Positions 53,569-64,000 of a stretch of 64,000 nucleotides of DNA are shown here, one piece after another. The notes under the pieces were generated by a model, which made no database searches, was not told the origin of the DNA, and was given only the letters and a program-made list of their open reading frames with translations. Source of the DNA: Actinomucor elegans (Eukaryota; Mucoromycota; Mucoromycetes; Mucorales; Mucoraceae); assembly GCA_026027325.1 (NCBI GenBank), contig JAMSLZ010000002.1, positions 2,976,001 through 3,040,000 on the forward strand, in the 5' to 3' direction. Within the stretch, counting starts at the first letter, position 1, and each line of letters starts with the position of its first letter. Both the position numbers and the translations under genes were made by a program.

Positions 53569-56500
53569 TTAGATTTGATTAATAGATCTAGACAAAACAA
53601 TATGAGTAACCCAAAGCCCATTACAAAAACTTTGTTATCTTACCTGGATACACTTTCAAATAGACGTTCAATATCAGTAGCACAACGAGTAAAAGAATGA
53701 TTCCAAAAGCTATATCGAGGATTCTTAATCAATTCAATAAACGTAATCAAGAGACCCCAAGGATGAGGACGGTTCACAATCAAGCGTTCCAATAAGACCC
53801 TTGTAATCTGTTCCTTGACAATCTCTTTGGTGCTTTCTGCAAACAAGTACAAAATCACACAGCTAAAGTAATGTGTATGGCTGTTGGGGTATCGAAGTTG
53901 ATTGCCAATGGCGCTGAGGAACAAGTATCGACCTTCTGAATCAAGCTCGTTCAACAAGTGCTCAAAGATCTCGACAGGTGGGCCTTGGTTGACCGGGATG
54001 CCTTCATTAACGCCAACCACGCCTACGTAAAACACAAGAGCATTGATGGTAGGTGGGTGGTACGTACGATCCGCTTGTAAAAGACGAGAAGGAAGTTCAG
54101 CCAAGAATTTGGAATCGGGTGAGCGAGATGAGAGATAAGCATCTATATCTTGCTTTAGATTCGATTTCTGCAAGAGAGAGGTATAATCTGACAAAATGTT
54201 GGGAGATTGATTGATCTCGGGAAGTAGATCGACTTTGAGATTGGGTGTAAAAGGATCAGGTAAACGCATGTTGCGAGGAAATGCACTTAGGATGAGGTTA
54301 CGAAGTTGGATGCATGAAGCAGGAATGACATCGCATAGACTGTAATGATAATCACAAAGAAACTCGGGGAAATCGTGCAATAAGACCAAGAGAACACGCA
54401 AAGTACCGCGATAAAGCAGACGAGTGGTGTCTTTGAGTTGTGCATTACACAAGAAAGGTCCAAGAAACTTGAATAGACATATCAGTAAGCTTTGGAAAGC
54501 AGCCCAGCCCTAAAAAAAAATGTTTAACGCTAATGCTATTCAGTTTTATGATTAATAGTTTACCTTTTGGTTCTCTGCAAGTAATAGTTTTGGCATGAAC
54601 AAACGATGCGAAATCAACTGAAGCCAAGCGAACGTAAATCCAGGAAACTGCAAAGGTTGAAGCGTATGGAATGTATTACTCATAGCTGTCAAAATAGGTA
54701 TATAGATCGTCTGCATTTGCTGTTCGGCAGCGTGAAGATCGCTAAACAAGCCAGTAAACAATCGCAAGAAAGGACGTTGATTAAATTGCTGTTGACGCTG
54801 TTCATGATGTTGTGCGGTGACCAAGACGATGATCGATAAGACCTTATTGAATAAAGCGATGCGTGCATTATCCTGTGCTTCTGCTGTAGGTGTGCCTGCT
54901 GGTGCTGAAGGTTGTTGTAGTTTCAATAAGCAAATAACCAATTTAGAAAATGCATCAATAGGCTGATAGGCAGCACCAGGCGATTGTCCAGGCAATTGCT
55001 TGTAATTAATGGCATGTTCGACACTTGTCTCAATACAAACACGATAAAACAAAGAAGAGACGTCCTCCATTTTAAAGATGCCTTGCTGAGAGAGTTGTAG
55101 AACAAATGCATTGAGAATCTTGTCAGACGAAGTAGGATGTTGATAAATGCGAACCCATTCAGTGAAGAGAACGCGAAGATGCTCGCGAAGACCCACGTCT
55201 TCATTGTTTTGAGATATCATCTCATGCTTTTGTAATTGCTGAGATATCAACGGAGTAGGTGCACCAGAGGAGTTGGAAGCAGAAGATGCTTGTATAGCTG
55301 AACGTCTGCGCATCTCTTCCATCAATACCAAAACGCTTTCAGGTACATTACCGCGAAGTCTACTAAGAGCTTCAAGAGAAGCCATAAACTCTTGATGGTT
55401 AGCCAAAGGTACATCGTCAAACAAGCAAGAACGAATCAGACGAGCTGTAAAGTCAATAGCGCTGATACGACCGTTATCAATCAAATTAGCCAATTCTTGG
55501 TCTTGTTCAGGCAAGTTGATCAGATTCGCCTTAATTAAAGCAACAGTAACGGGCACATTATACTTGCGTTCATCGTCCGCATGCGTTAACCAAGAAGTAA
55601 CAAGAGCACCAACATTAGGAGCTACATCACACAAGCGCTCTAAAAGTACCACATACATCTCCCGTCCAAGTTGAGATTCGCTTTTGTAGAGCAGCTGAAC
55701 TACCTTTTGAGCAAATGTTCTAGCAGCCTCTGCTTTATCAAAGCTGGACATGGCCAAAAGAGGAATTTGACGTACAAGAAGAATAATGTCATGCTGCATG
55801 GGCAACGCGCTGAAGCTGTGAACATGAGTCATATTGACCAACTTTTCCAACTCGTTTATGTATTGTGCAAATCTCTCTAAAATCTGATGAGCACTAACTT
55901 GCTGTTGTTGTTGCTGCTGTTGAGGATTGCTTCCCATATCGAAGTTGGGCAAGAGATTGTTATTGTTGTTATATCCATTTAGAGGTTGCATGTCAGGGCG
56001 ACTACGTAAAAGACGTTGTTGTTGTTGATCAAGCATAGGTTGCTGGTCCATCATCTGACCTGCAGATGAAGCAGCCACTGCAGCAGCAGACCTTGGAATA
56101 CGAATAAAATCTTCATAGACACGAAGCTGATTAGGTTGAAGGCCATTGGGCTTGGGACGCAGTGGTTCAGGCAAGGTCGAAGGGTATCTTGACATGGATA
56201 ATACATCAATATCAAAATAAGGCTGTCCATTACCGCGTTGTTCTCGATGTTTCTTGCGATTAGCATAAGCATTCATCAACGATTCGTCCACCTCCACAGT
56301 GACTTTTTCCATGGCTGTCTTTTCAATAACAGCACATACCAAATCAAGATTGTCTGCTACAGTCAACAAGGCTGCTTGCTCAGCAACGATTTCACTCAAA
56401 CCATTGGCAATAAAAAGAGCACGCAAATGATTGACCATACTTGTACGAAGAGGATCTTTACAGGTGACCATAGCCAAACTACCAGCCAAGCTTTGTGCCA

Positions 56501-59500
56501 TCAAATGAGCAGCTTTTCTCATTTTGTTTTCGTCAGATTCCATACTAAAGTCCTTGGCTACCAGTTCGCGAGTAGAAACAGAGGCAATTGCAACTGAACG
56601 TTCAACAACAGGACCGATGATCTCACGAATAGACTGGGTAACAGCTTGGAGAACCCATCGCTTTGATGTTGGTTGAGCAGTGTACATGACGATTTGAGGA
56701 TTAAATGTAAGATAGGGGCCCAAGTTAGGGATATTGATGGGTGAGCTTTCTTCAGCATTGGCTTCAGACTGTGGAATCAAGTTGGTAATAGGTGGGCGAT
56801 TATTATTGTTTAAAGGTGTAGCGGGTCCAAAAGGTGAAGAAATAGAAGCTGCTGCTGCTGATGCACCCATACTATCCTCATTTCTGGCTACAACTGCAGT
56901 AGTGATAGGTTGCTGTAATTTGTTCTTGGGCTTTCTCGTTTTCAGTACCATGGTAGGCTCAATACTACTCAATTCCACCGACAAACTTTTACACAACACT
57001 TCAATTTCAAACTTGAGGTTCAGCTTGAGGTCAGCATTTTGATACAACTCTACAAGTAATTTGAGGATAGCCATGACCCAAGGATTGGGAGGGACAAATA
57101 CTTTGTTCTTGGTGCCTTGTTCAAGTACTTTACAAACAAAAGGAATTACTACAATCAAGCGGTTGGTATCATAGCCTTCCAAGAGCAACTCTTTAAATGC
57201 GATAAACTTTTGAATAATAGGTTTGTTCTGTGCCAGTGTCATACCACCGAGCCAAGCACCCAAGTTTTTCAATAATGTACGTTCTGTAGATGATGATACC
57301 GTATTTTCGGAATTGAGCAGAATCTTGATATTAGCAAAAGTTTCGCGCAGGACGTGTTGATAAAGCAAAGAGCTATTGACAGACTTGAGCAAAAGCAAAT
57401 AAAGATCATGGTAATTCGGCTCAATGCTAGCACGTTTAACAACCAGATAATGACTGAACCACTGATAGGCGGTTTGCTTGAGGTTTTCCTTGAGATCAGA
57501 AGATTTGATTCTCAGATTGTTCAAAGCAACATTATTAATGATAAACAAGATTTTGTCTTGGGTGGCTTCATTGGGGGCTTCATAAGTGATACCTTCATCC
57601 AAAGACATTTCAGGGACATGGATCGCAGTAAAGATGACAGGCGCAGCAACTGCGTTGGAAGAGAAAGCAGGTGCTCCAGTATGATTATTCAATAATGGAT
57701 TAGATAAATCAGGCACTAATCCTTCATCTTGAGCTTGTGGATGCTGTTGAAGCTGTTGCATTCTGCCCATCTGCATAGACGATTTAACCAAATGAATCAA
57801 CTCTGGATTGGCTTGTTGAAGTGAAGGTATTTGTAAGAGATGAGCACAGTACTGAGGCCATTCAGGTAGACGTGATTGAAATTGGGCAAGTGCTTGGAGA
57901 CCAAAATTGTGCATTTTTGATCCAGGTGCATTCCCCAAAGCATCCAAGACGCAACGTAAAGCAATGCCTAGGGGTGCATAGGACACAAGTTGACTTTGAA
58001 TCAATTGACCAAACAAAATACTAGTGATCGCAAGCTCCTTGTCAGGGTATTTAGGGAAAAAGTGGTATTCATCAAACAAGTTGTGTATCATACAAGCAAA
58101 GATGTCTTGTTCGCGTGGATCATTGGAGCTACTAAACTTGCGGAGGCGATTCATCATATCTTCGATAGTAATATCACCACTATAGATTTTTTCATAATAT
58201 GAATTGGCTTCATCCTCAATGTCTTGTTTAAAAGAAACATCGCCCGTAGTTGCGGCATTAGTCAATGAGGTGATCGATTCAGGTGTTACTTGATCGGTAT
58301 TGGCTGACTTTTGTGATAATTGCATGTATGTCGCGTGAATTTCACGCAATAAATCCTTTTCTTGATATCCAAGGCTATACAAGAGTTAATAACTGACTAA
58401 TAGATCCTTTAGAGTACAGACATACCTTTCAGAGATCAATTTGATAAACACATTCACAACGTCCATTGACAAAGGCACAGTTGTAGGAGCAGAGTTGGAT
58501 TCTTGCCTAGCCAATTCAGCTCTGACCTTGTTACTAAGGAACTTTAAGCAAGCTTGAGAGAACACTTCTCCGTGTTCAGCAATTTTGTCTTGTAACCATT
58601 TTTCAAGATTGAGATACTCCCTTCGTGTAGCTAAAGCAGCCAAATCAATTGTAAACAAGAAGGGTTTTATATCCAGAATAGCAGGTAGAATCTATCATAT
58701 CGAGTTAATAACAGACCATTTTATATAGCTTTAATTTTTACCTTTAGCTCATGTACAAATGCCAAAATGCGCGTTAATGAGGTTGGCTCTTTACTGTACA
58801 GTTCAATCATGTTCTTTTTGAATAACCCAGGATTCACTTTCCAAAACTTTGTTAATACAAGCACGCTACTTGTATTACCCATCAAGTAAAAGTTGATCAA
58901 TCGATCCAATAGGTTTTCATGCACAGTATTCTCAATTGGCTATATGATTGCATTAATTTAAGCACTTTTCTACCACAATAATGACTTACATCGATTTGAA
59001 GTAGACCCATAAATAATAATTCAGGCACTTTCTTAACTAAAATCTTCTCCAAAAGAACTTCAACATCATCAGCAACTACCGTACCAGCCAATTTGATGAT
59101 GCGGTGAATGAGATCAAGCGAGTTGAGTTGATCGTTTAATAACTGAGAAACCATGGATCGAATATGTACACTAGACTGAGCAAAATCATCTGATTTAATC
59201 ACCATATTCTTGGAACAAATGACAGAATTTACAGTATCTGTTGGTGCAATGGCGATTTGATATAAAGCAGTAAGCTGCCCTCGAAGGTTCTGCCATTCGC
59301 CAAAGAAAACATTGGCAGGAAACGGGCCTTCATTCGGACAAGCTCTCCAAGCTCGTACTAGAATATCAAGACCTTTACCATCAAAAAGAAAAAAATGAGG
59401 ATAATCGAGATTCTCATAGACTTGAAGCCAGTTCATTTCGGGAGCCTATATTGGAGATGGTATTGATACAAAGCATGTATACAAAAGAACACGCAGTAAT

Positions 59501-59758
59501 TACCTTTTCTCGAACTACAGTGACAAAGTTCTCGACGTTCCAGGTTGTTTCTGAGTTATTTTCAGAGTTTCCAACGCCTGTCATATTGACGTACGTACGC
59601 GCCATACTACCAAGTATTTCAGCTACATCCTTTTCATGGATGGTCGTGTTGGCAAGTAAATCTCGGACAGAATTCACAGAACTACAACACTCGTAGCCAT
59701 TTTCCAAAATCATCTTGAGAATCTTGCTTTCAGTTCCATCATCTTTATATTCGGTCAT
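53569..59758 (-). CDS. NOT1: CCR4-NOT complex scaffold subunit NOT1
   Basis: Scaffold that docks the CCR4/CAF1 deadenylases, NOT2/NOT3 and CAF40 for mRNA decay. Seven coding exons: 59758-59504, 59445-58990, 58939-58742, 58691-58426, 58374-54564, 54509-53644 and 53587-53569, about 1956 residues. The start is [10 protein letters not shown]. Recognisable regions: N-terminal helical repeats ([20 protein letters not shown], then [15 protein letters not shown]), the CAF1-binding MIF4G domain about 675-865 ([16 protein letters not shown]), the DUF3819/CAF40-binding domain about 965-1110 ([17 protein letters not shown]), and the C-terminal NOT1 superfamily domain (TDIERLFES). PolyQ lies before the last third. 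Compared with human NOT1 as I recall it, the first 200 or so residues are absent. The last exon is 19 nt; without that splice the protein ends five codons earlier, at 53640. Confidence 0.93.
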
Positions 59759-59995
59759 AGCTTCATGAGTAAATCAAGTTAGAAAAAAACACGTCGATTC
59801 TTTTTCAATGACTCGAAAAGACTTACCTTTTTCTTAATAAAGTTATATTTTTCTCGTTTTGAAAAAAATCTCGTTTGAAAACCAAATAGTAATATACTGT
59901 TTTCCTTCTTTTTCTCTGTCTTTTTGCCTTTTGTTTTAAAAAAAAGAAAGAAACAAGTTGAAAGTCGAAAAAGAGAAAGGGAGGGGGTGACCAAA
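59759..59995 (-). promoter_or_regulatory. Leader of NOT1 with a likely 5' UTR intron
   Basis: On the minus strand GTAAGTC at about 59824 and CATGAAG just before CTATGACC could define an intron of about 60 nt immediately upstream of the start codon. The rest of the leader is rich in A and pyrimidine runs. Confidence 0.4.
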
Positions 59996-60878
59996 TACTT
60001 ATTCTGTAGCTTGGTCGGGCTTCACAATAGCGAAAAAAAGCTGTAGCTTAAGCGAGTCACATCAGCAAAAGGGCAGCCCTTTAGAAAAGTTTACCCTTTT
60101 AGGCCTGTCTATTTCGACTGTTTTCTCGGTGCAATAGTTCCCAGAGTGCATAAACCACCACTTTTATTTTTACTTGTTTGAACACTCGATAGAAATTTAC
60201 TTATCATACCTCAGACGTTCTTAACCAAATCTACATCTTAAATAGCCTCAAGTCAATAGTTTGGAAATCTATCTATTGTATTTCTTTGAACTTCTAGTAA
60301 ACGTTTTGTAAACTATTTGATAAGTGAAGTCACTGTTATAAACACCTGCGGCACATTATTACAATTCAATCTTGATCGCGGGCGGGGAAAACGCTTTTTA
60401 AGTAAACTCAGCACTATATTTATGGTAACTAATAGATTGGCTCTAAGTGATGCTTACTTTAATACTAAAGGTCAGCTTGGGTCATCAAAAACAGAAAAAT
60501 AGATAATGCCATCTAAAATAAATATAGCATACTTCTTACTATTAGCAAAATAAATCATATTGGTTGAGCTGCCATAATATATAGGATTTCATATACGCAC
60601 TGGTTTTTTCTGAACATAAAATACTAACTACATCGACCAAGAGATCTAAAGTTAGTTATTATATTTTAAAAAAAAAATCCCTACAGTTCATCACAAATAA
60701 AATATATTCATCACATAGCTTCAAAATAAACATTATCAAAGATACAGTAGTTCATTCTAAGAATAGATTATTACTTATATTCAAAATCAAACTGAAATCT
60801 GTGAAGTGACCTATTGATCATCAGATTGAAATTGGAATGAAGCGCAATATACCGATATAACACCCCAGTTAAATAAAG

Positions 60879-61135
60879 ATTGTAGTAGATGTAGTGTTTC
60901 ATTTTGAACATATACTTGTTATCAGATGAGATATTAAGCTGAGATCGGTTAAGAGATCTACTAATCATTAACTCTAGGTTATATGAATGCAAAAAAATTA
61001 TAGTTACTTACTAAAATACACTATAATCATAGTAATTCGGCCAAATAAGAGTTTTAATAGATGAAATAATGTATTCTAAACATGGATTGTTCATCAGATG
61101 CGACATTAAACTCGAATCGGTCGAGAAATTTTATG
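60879..61135 (+). repeat. Two degenerate repeat units, about 170 bp apart
   Basis: Unit 1: GTAGTAGATGTAG, TTCATTTTGAACATATAC, ATCAGATGAGATATTAAGC, GAGATCGGTTAAGAGATCTA. Unit 2: TTTTAATAGATGAAATAATG, ATTCTAAACATGGATTG, TCATCAGATGCGACATTAAA, CGAATCGGTCGAGAAATTT. Confidence 0.6.
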
Positions 61136-61775
61136 ATGTCTAAAAAAGACTATACCTCAGAAATATTGACAAGGTATTCTTTACCCGATGTTTTTGAAGT
61201 GCGAAGATGGCGTTTTCAAGTATTAACTTTTGGTACCATAAGTTTTACATTTTTTGAAGGTTTTCAAAGACATTTGTTTTAGATTTTATTGAATATTAAA
61301 CATTCGAATTATATGGCACAGGCTTAATCACTACTCATTCTAAAATACAACACTGGCCTACTTAAGAATAATTATAGAGGTGCATTTTTGGACAGATTAT
61401 ACGTATAAAAATCACTTTATTTAGAGCCATGGATGACATTTGCAAGGTATAATTAATGATATAAATCTGTCTCTAATACATAGATTTACATATACATACT
61501 GTTTATACACAATAGGAGCAAAGCTTTCACCGAAGCAAATAGTTAACAAAAACAAATATAGTAATAGCTTAATGGTAGTACCATATTTCAAACATACATA
61601 CAATAACACATGCTCATCGTTCTATACACAATTAAATTTTGTGTAAACGTTGCTAGTATATCCGTTATCTATCTGTGTACTGTTATTACTCAAACCTTGA
61701 ATTTTTTTGTTAAAAAAAAGTAAAGAACCCAATGGAAACTTCTGCTTTGAGTTGAACGTATATAGATGTACCAAT

Positions 61776-61778
61776 TAA
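61776..61778. repeat. TAA target-site duplication, left
   Basis: Matches 62184-62186. Confidence 0.55.
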
Positions 61779-62183
61779 TATTTTTTGTGAATTTATTTGT
61801 ATATTAGAATTATGTATTATGGTTTTATAAAAATGGTATCCTTACAGCACCAAGTTGAAAATCGAGGGTTGCATAGTTTTACATGAAAGGTCAAAACTAA
61901 GCCACTATTTTTTTATGAATTCACCAGAATGAAGGTCTCTCACCAGAAAAACCATGGACTTATCTGAATAGAGTGCAACATGTAATGGATTTAAATCTAG
62001 CTAACCAAAGTCCAAGGAGTATGAGACTTTCATTCTGGTGAATTCATAAAAAAATAGTGGCTTAGTTTTGACCTTTCATGTAAAACTATGCAACCCTCGA
62101 TTTTCAACTTGGTGCTGTAAGGATACCATTTTTATAAAACCATAATACATAATTCTAATATACAAATAAATTCACAAAAAATA
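61779..62183. mobile_element. Fold-back MITE, PIF/Harbinger-like
   Basis: A 405-bp element made of two 161-bp inverted arms (61779-61939 and 62023-62183) that match at all but one position by eye, with an 83-bp centre. Ends are TATTTTTTGTG and CACAAAAAATA. TAA flanks both sides, the 3-bp TWA duplication typical of PIF/Harbinger transposons. No coding capacity. The centre holds a short inner inverted pair (CCATGGACTT and AAGTCCAAGG). Family assignment is inferred from duplication size only. Confidence 0.85.
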
Positions 62184-62186
62184 TAA
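62184..62186. repeat. TAA target-site duplication, right
   Basis: Matches 61776-61778. Confidence 0.55.
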
Positions 62187-62631
62187 ATTTGTGCCTCTAT
62201 ATCCACTCTAATTTTATGCTATAAAGTATATTTCATAAAGTTCCATCTTTGCCATGCAAAGAAATAATGTTCATATTTTATTATAAGAGGTTTCTCCAAT
62301 CAAAAAATCGAGAAACGACCATTGCTAACCACTGTTCAACTGATACTATGATTATATTTGCCAAGCATTAACTGTGAATTACAAGTATTCACATATCAGT
62401 CTAATGACCTGTACTCTTCACAACAGATCCGGGCCAAATTTTGCATCTAGTTAATACTCCATATTCAGGATGGACTTATGTATCTATTGGACCTTTGTTT
62501 AACGAAAAGAATTCGACTATATATATATATATATATATCTGGCTGAGTACTTAAAACAAATAGCGTTAATATTATACAATTTTTTATTTAATAAACACAC
62601 ATATATATATACTACATCAAAATGGAATAAT
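62187..62631. other. 3' flank of glutamate synthase
   Basis: A degenerate repeat copy at about 62440-62500 (-) with CCATCCTGAATATGGAGTA, and a (TA)n microsatellite at about 62518-62538. Confidence 0.45.
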
Positions 62632-64000
62632 TTATAAATGAACACTTGCTGTAGAACGTTGGTTAATACCACCAGTAACTGGCAAATAAGTACTACCCAT
62701 CAAGTGTTGATCAATTTCTCTAGCACACATGCGACCTTCGTTGATGCCCCAAACAATCAAAGATTGGCCACGGCGACAATCACCAGCAGCATAGACACCA
62801 GGTACAGAAGTGACATAACGGCCCTTTGGTGTTTCAATATTGGAACGACCATCCTGTTTCAAGTCGAGTTGCTTTATAATAGCCTCCTCAGGGCCCAAGA
62901 AACCCATAGAGAGAAGGATAAGATCGGCTTCAAATGTTTGTTCAGAGTCAGGGACTTCAGCCATGGCCCATCGACCAGCATCATCTTTGGTCCATTCGAC
63001 GCGTACGGTCTTGATGCCCTTCACAGCGCCATTTTCGGTAATGAACTCTTTGGAGAGAACACAGTATTCACGAGGATCTCTACCGAATTGTTCTTGTACT
63101 TCAGCATGACCATAATCGACCTTGAAGACCATTTTGAATTTGGGCCAAGCATTATCCTCAGCTCTAACATTTGGAGGCTTGGGAAGCAATTCAAAGTTGA
63201 TGACAGATTTACAGCCATGACGAACAGAAGTACCAATACAATCGTTACCAGTATCACCACCACCAATTACAATGACATTCTTGTCTTTAGCAGAAAGATA
63301 TTGACCGTCCTTCAAACCAGAATCAAGCAAACTCTTGGTGTTGGCTTGCAAAAACTCCATAGCAAAATGAATACCATCTGCTTCACGGCCAGGAATTCTG
63401 AGGTCTCTAGGCCATGTTGCGCCAGTAGCGATGACCAAAGCATCGTTCTTTTCGCGAATTTCATTAACATCAACATTCACACCAACGTGAGCGTTAGTGA
63501 CAAAAGTGATACCTTCGGCAGCCAAGAGATTCACACGACGATCGACAAACTTCTTGTCAAGCTTCATGTTGGGGATACCGTACATTAAAAGACCACCAAT
63601 ACGATCATTACGGTCATAGACAGTGACGAGATGGCCGGCCTTGTTCAATTGATCAGCAGCGGCTAAACCAGCAGGACCTGAACCAATAATTGCAATAGAT
63701 TTACCAGTACGTTGTACTGGAGGATTAGGGACAATCCAACCGTTTTGGAAACCATGATCGATAATAGAGCACTCAATGCTTTTAATAGCAACTGGAGGTT
63801 CGTTTATGCCAAGTACACAACTGGATTCACAAGGAGCAGGACTACATATAAATTATTATACAATTAGCGTCATAATTAGGATTATGAAAAAAAAAAGCTT
63901 TCACTTACCAAACGCGACCTGTAAACTCGGGAAAGTTATTGGTCATCATTAAACGGTCGAGAGCAGCCTTCCAATCATCCTTGTATACAAGTTCATTCCA
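62632..64000 (-). CDS. GLT1: Glutamate synthase (GOGAT), C-terminal part, running off the right edge
   Basis: Makes two glutamates from glutamine and 2-oxoglutarate using NAD(P)H; with glutamine synthetase it assimilates ammonium. Only the 3' end is here: exon 62632-63841 and part of an upstream exon, 63909-64000, joined across a 67-nt intron (63842-63908). The visible part is the beta-subunit-like flavoprotein domain fused at the end of fungal and plant enzymes: a Cys cluster for Fe-S ([14 protein letters not shown], partly across the splice), the FAD site [27 protein letters not shown], the NAD(P)H site [11 protein letters not shown], and a second FAD motif, [16 protein letters not shown]. 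The family is about 2100 residues, so roughly three quarters lie beyond the window. No lesions seen. Confidence 0.95.

Larger units (their letters stand above)
59996..61778. other. Intergenic with degenerate repeats
   Basis: Repeat units at 60879-60962 and 61050-61130 (+), with weaker similarity near 60740-60840. A short frame at about 61082-61282 (+) reads DVFEVRRWRFQVLTFGTISF, possibly a fragment of the same hypothetical family as at 1-760. No intact gene. Confidence 0.5.

Noticed and set aside
62638..63588. 316-codon frame antisense to glutamate synthase
   Set aside because: Shadow of a strongly conserved coding exon on the other strand; no domain of its own.
1..64000. tRNA, rRNA, snRNA genes or CRISPR arrays
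   Set aside because: No A/B-box pair, clover-leaf 3' arm, rRNA block or regularly spaced identical repeats were seen by eye; a dedicated scan could still find a diverged tRNA.

Overview
The window looks like a fungal nuclear contig, most likely Mucoromycota (Mucorales). It is AT-rich, and every recognisable host gene carries short GT-AG introns of about 50-107 nt. The host genes are conserved eukaryotic ones: a DNAJC7-type co-chaperone, NOC3, METTL5, HSP70, casein kinase II beta, NOT1 and glutamate synthase. The assignment to Mucorales is inference from gene style and from the transposon families (DIRS-like and L1-like). No species marker is visible.

Layout. 1-760: decayed minus-strand gene remnant. 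2346-4153: TPR/J-domain co-chaperone. 4437-4615: possible spliced microprotein. 7102-9812 (-): NOC3, 7 exons. 12321-13437 (-): secreted, probably GPI-anchored protein. 14832-15771 (-): METTL5 rRNA m6A methyltransferase, 6 exons. 18088-19760 (-): badly decayed DIRS-like element. 20730-25024 (+) and 27623-31926 (-): two intact DIRS-like tyrosine-recombinase retrotransposons with identical proteins, tail to tail around a 2.6 kb spacer that holds a possible 21-codon gene. 31927-36928: gene-poor, repeat-bearing DNA. 36929-37228: acidic eight-cysteine protein. 39329-44674 (-): full-length L1-like LINE with a 13-bp target-site duplication, nested in an older truncated LINE whose tail is at 38999-39315. 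45651-47654 (-) HSP70 and 48077-49067 (+) CK2 beta share a divergent promoter with a heat-shock element. 49320-49922 (+) and 50315-50986 (-): convergent pair of single-pass membrane proteins. 53569-59758 (-): NOT1, 7 coding exons. 61779-62183: 405-bp fold-back MITE with 161-bp arms and a TAA duplication. 62632-64000 (-): 3' end of glutamate synthase, running off the window.

The host genes are unrelated housekeeping functions: chaperones, ribosome biogenesis and rRNA modification, mRNA deadenylation, nitrogen assimilation and signalling. The intergenic DNA is the unusual part. It holds two young DIRS elements beside an old relic, a nested LINE pair, a recent-looking PIF/Harbinger-type MITE, and scattered, often clustered copies of a degenerate repeat of roughly 150-170 bp that runs through most gene-poor stretches. 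All homology statements come from reading translated sequence by eye; no search was run.
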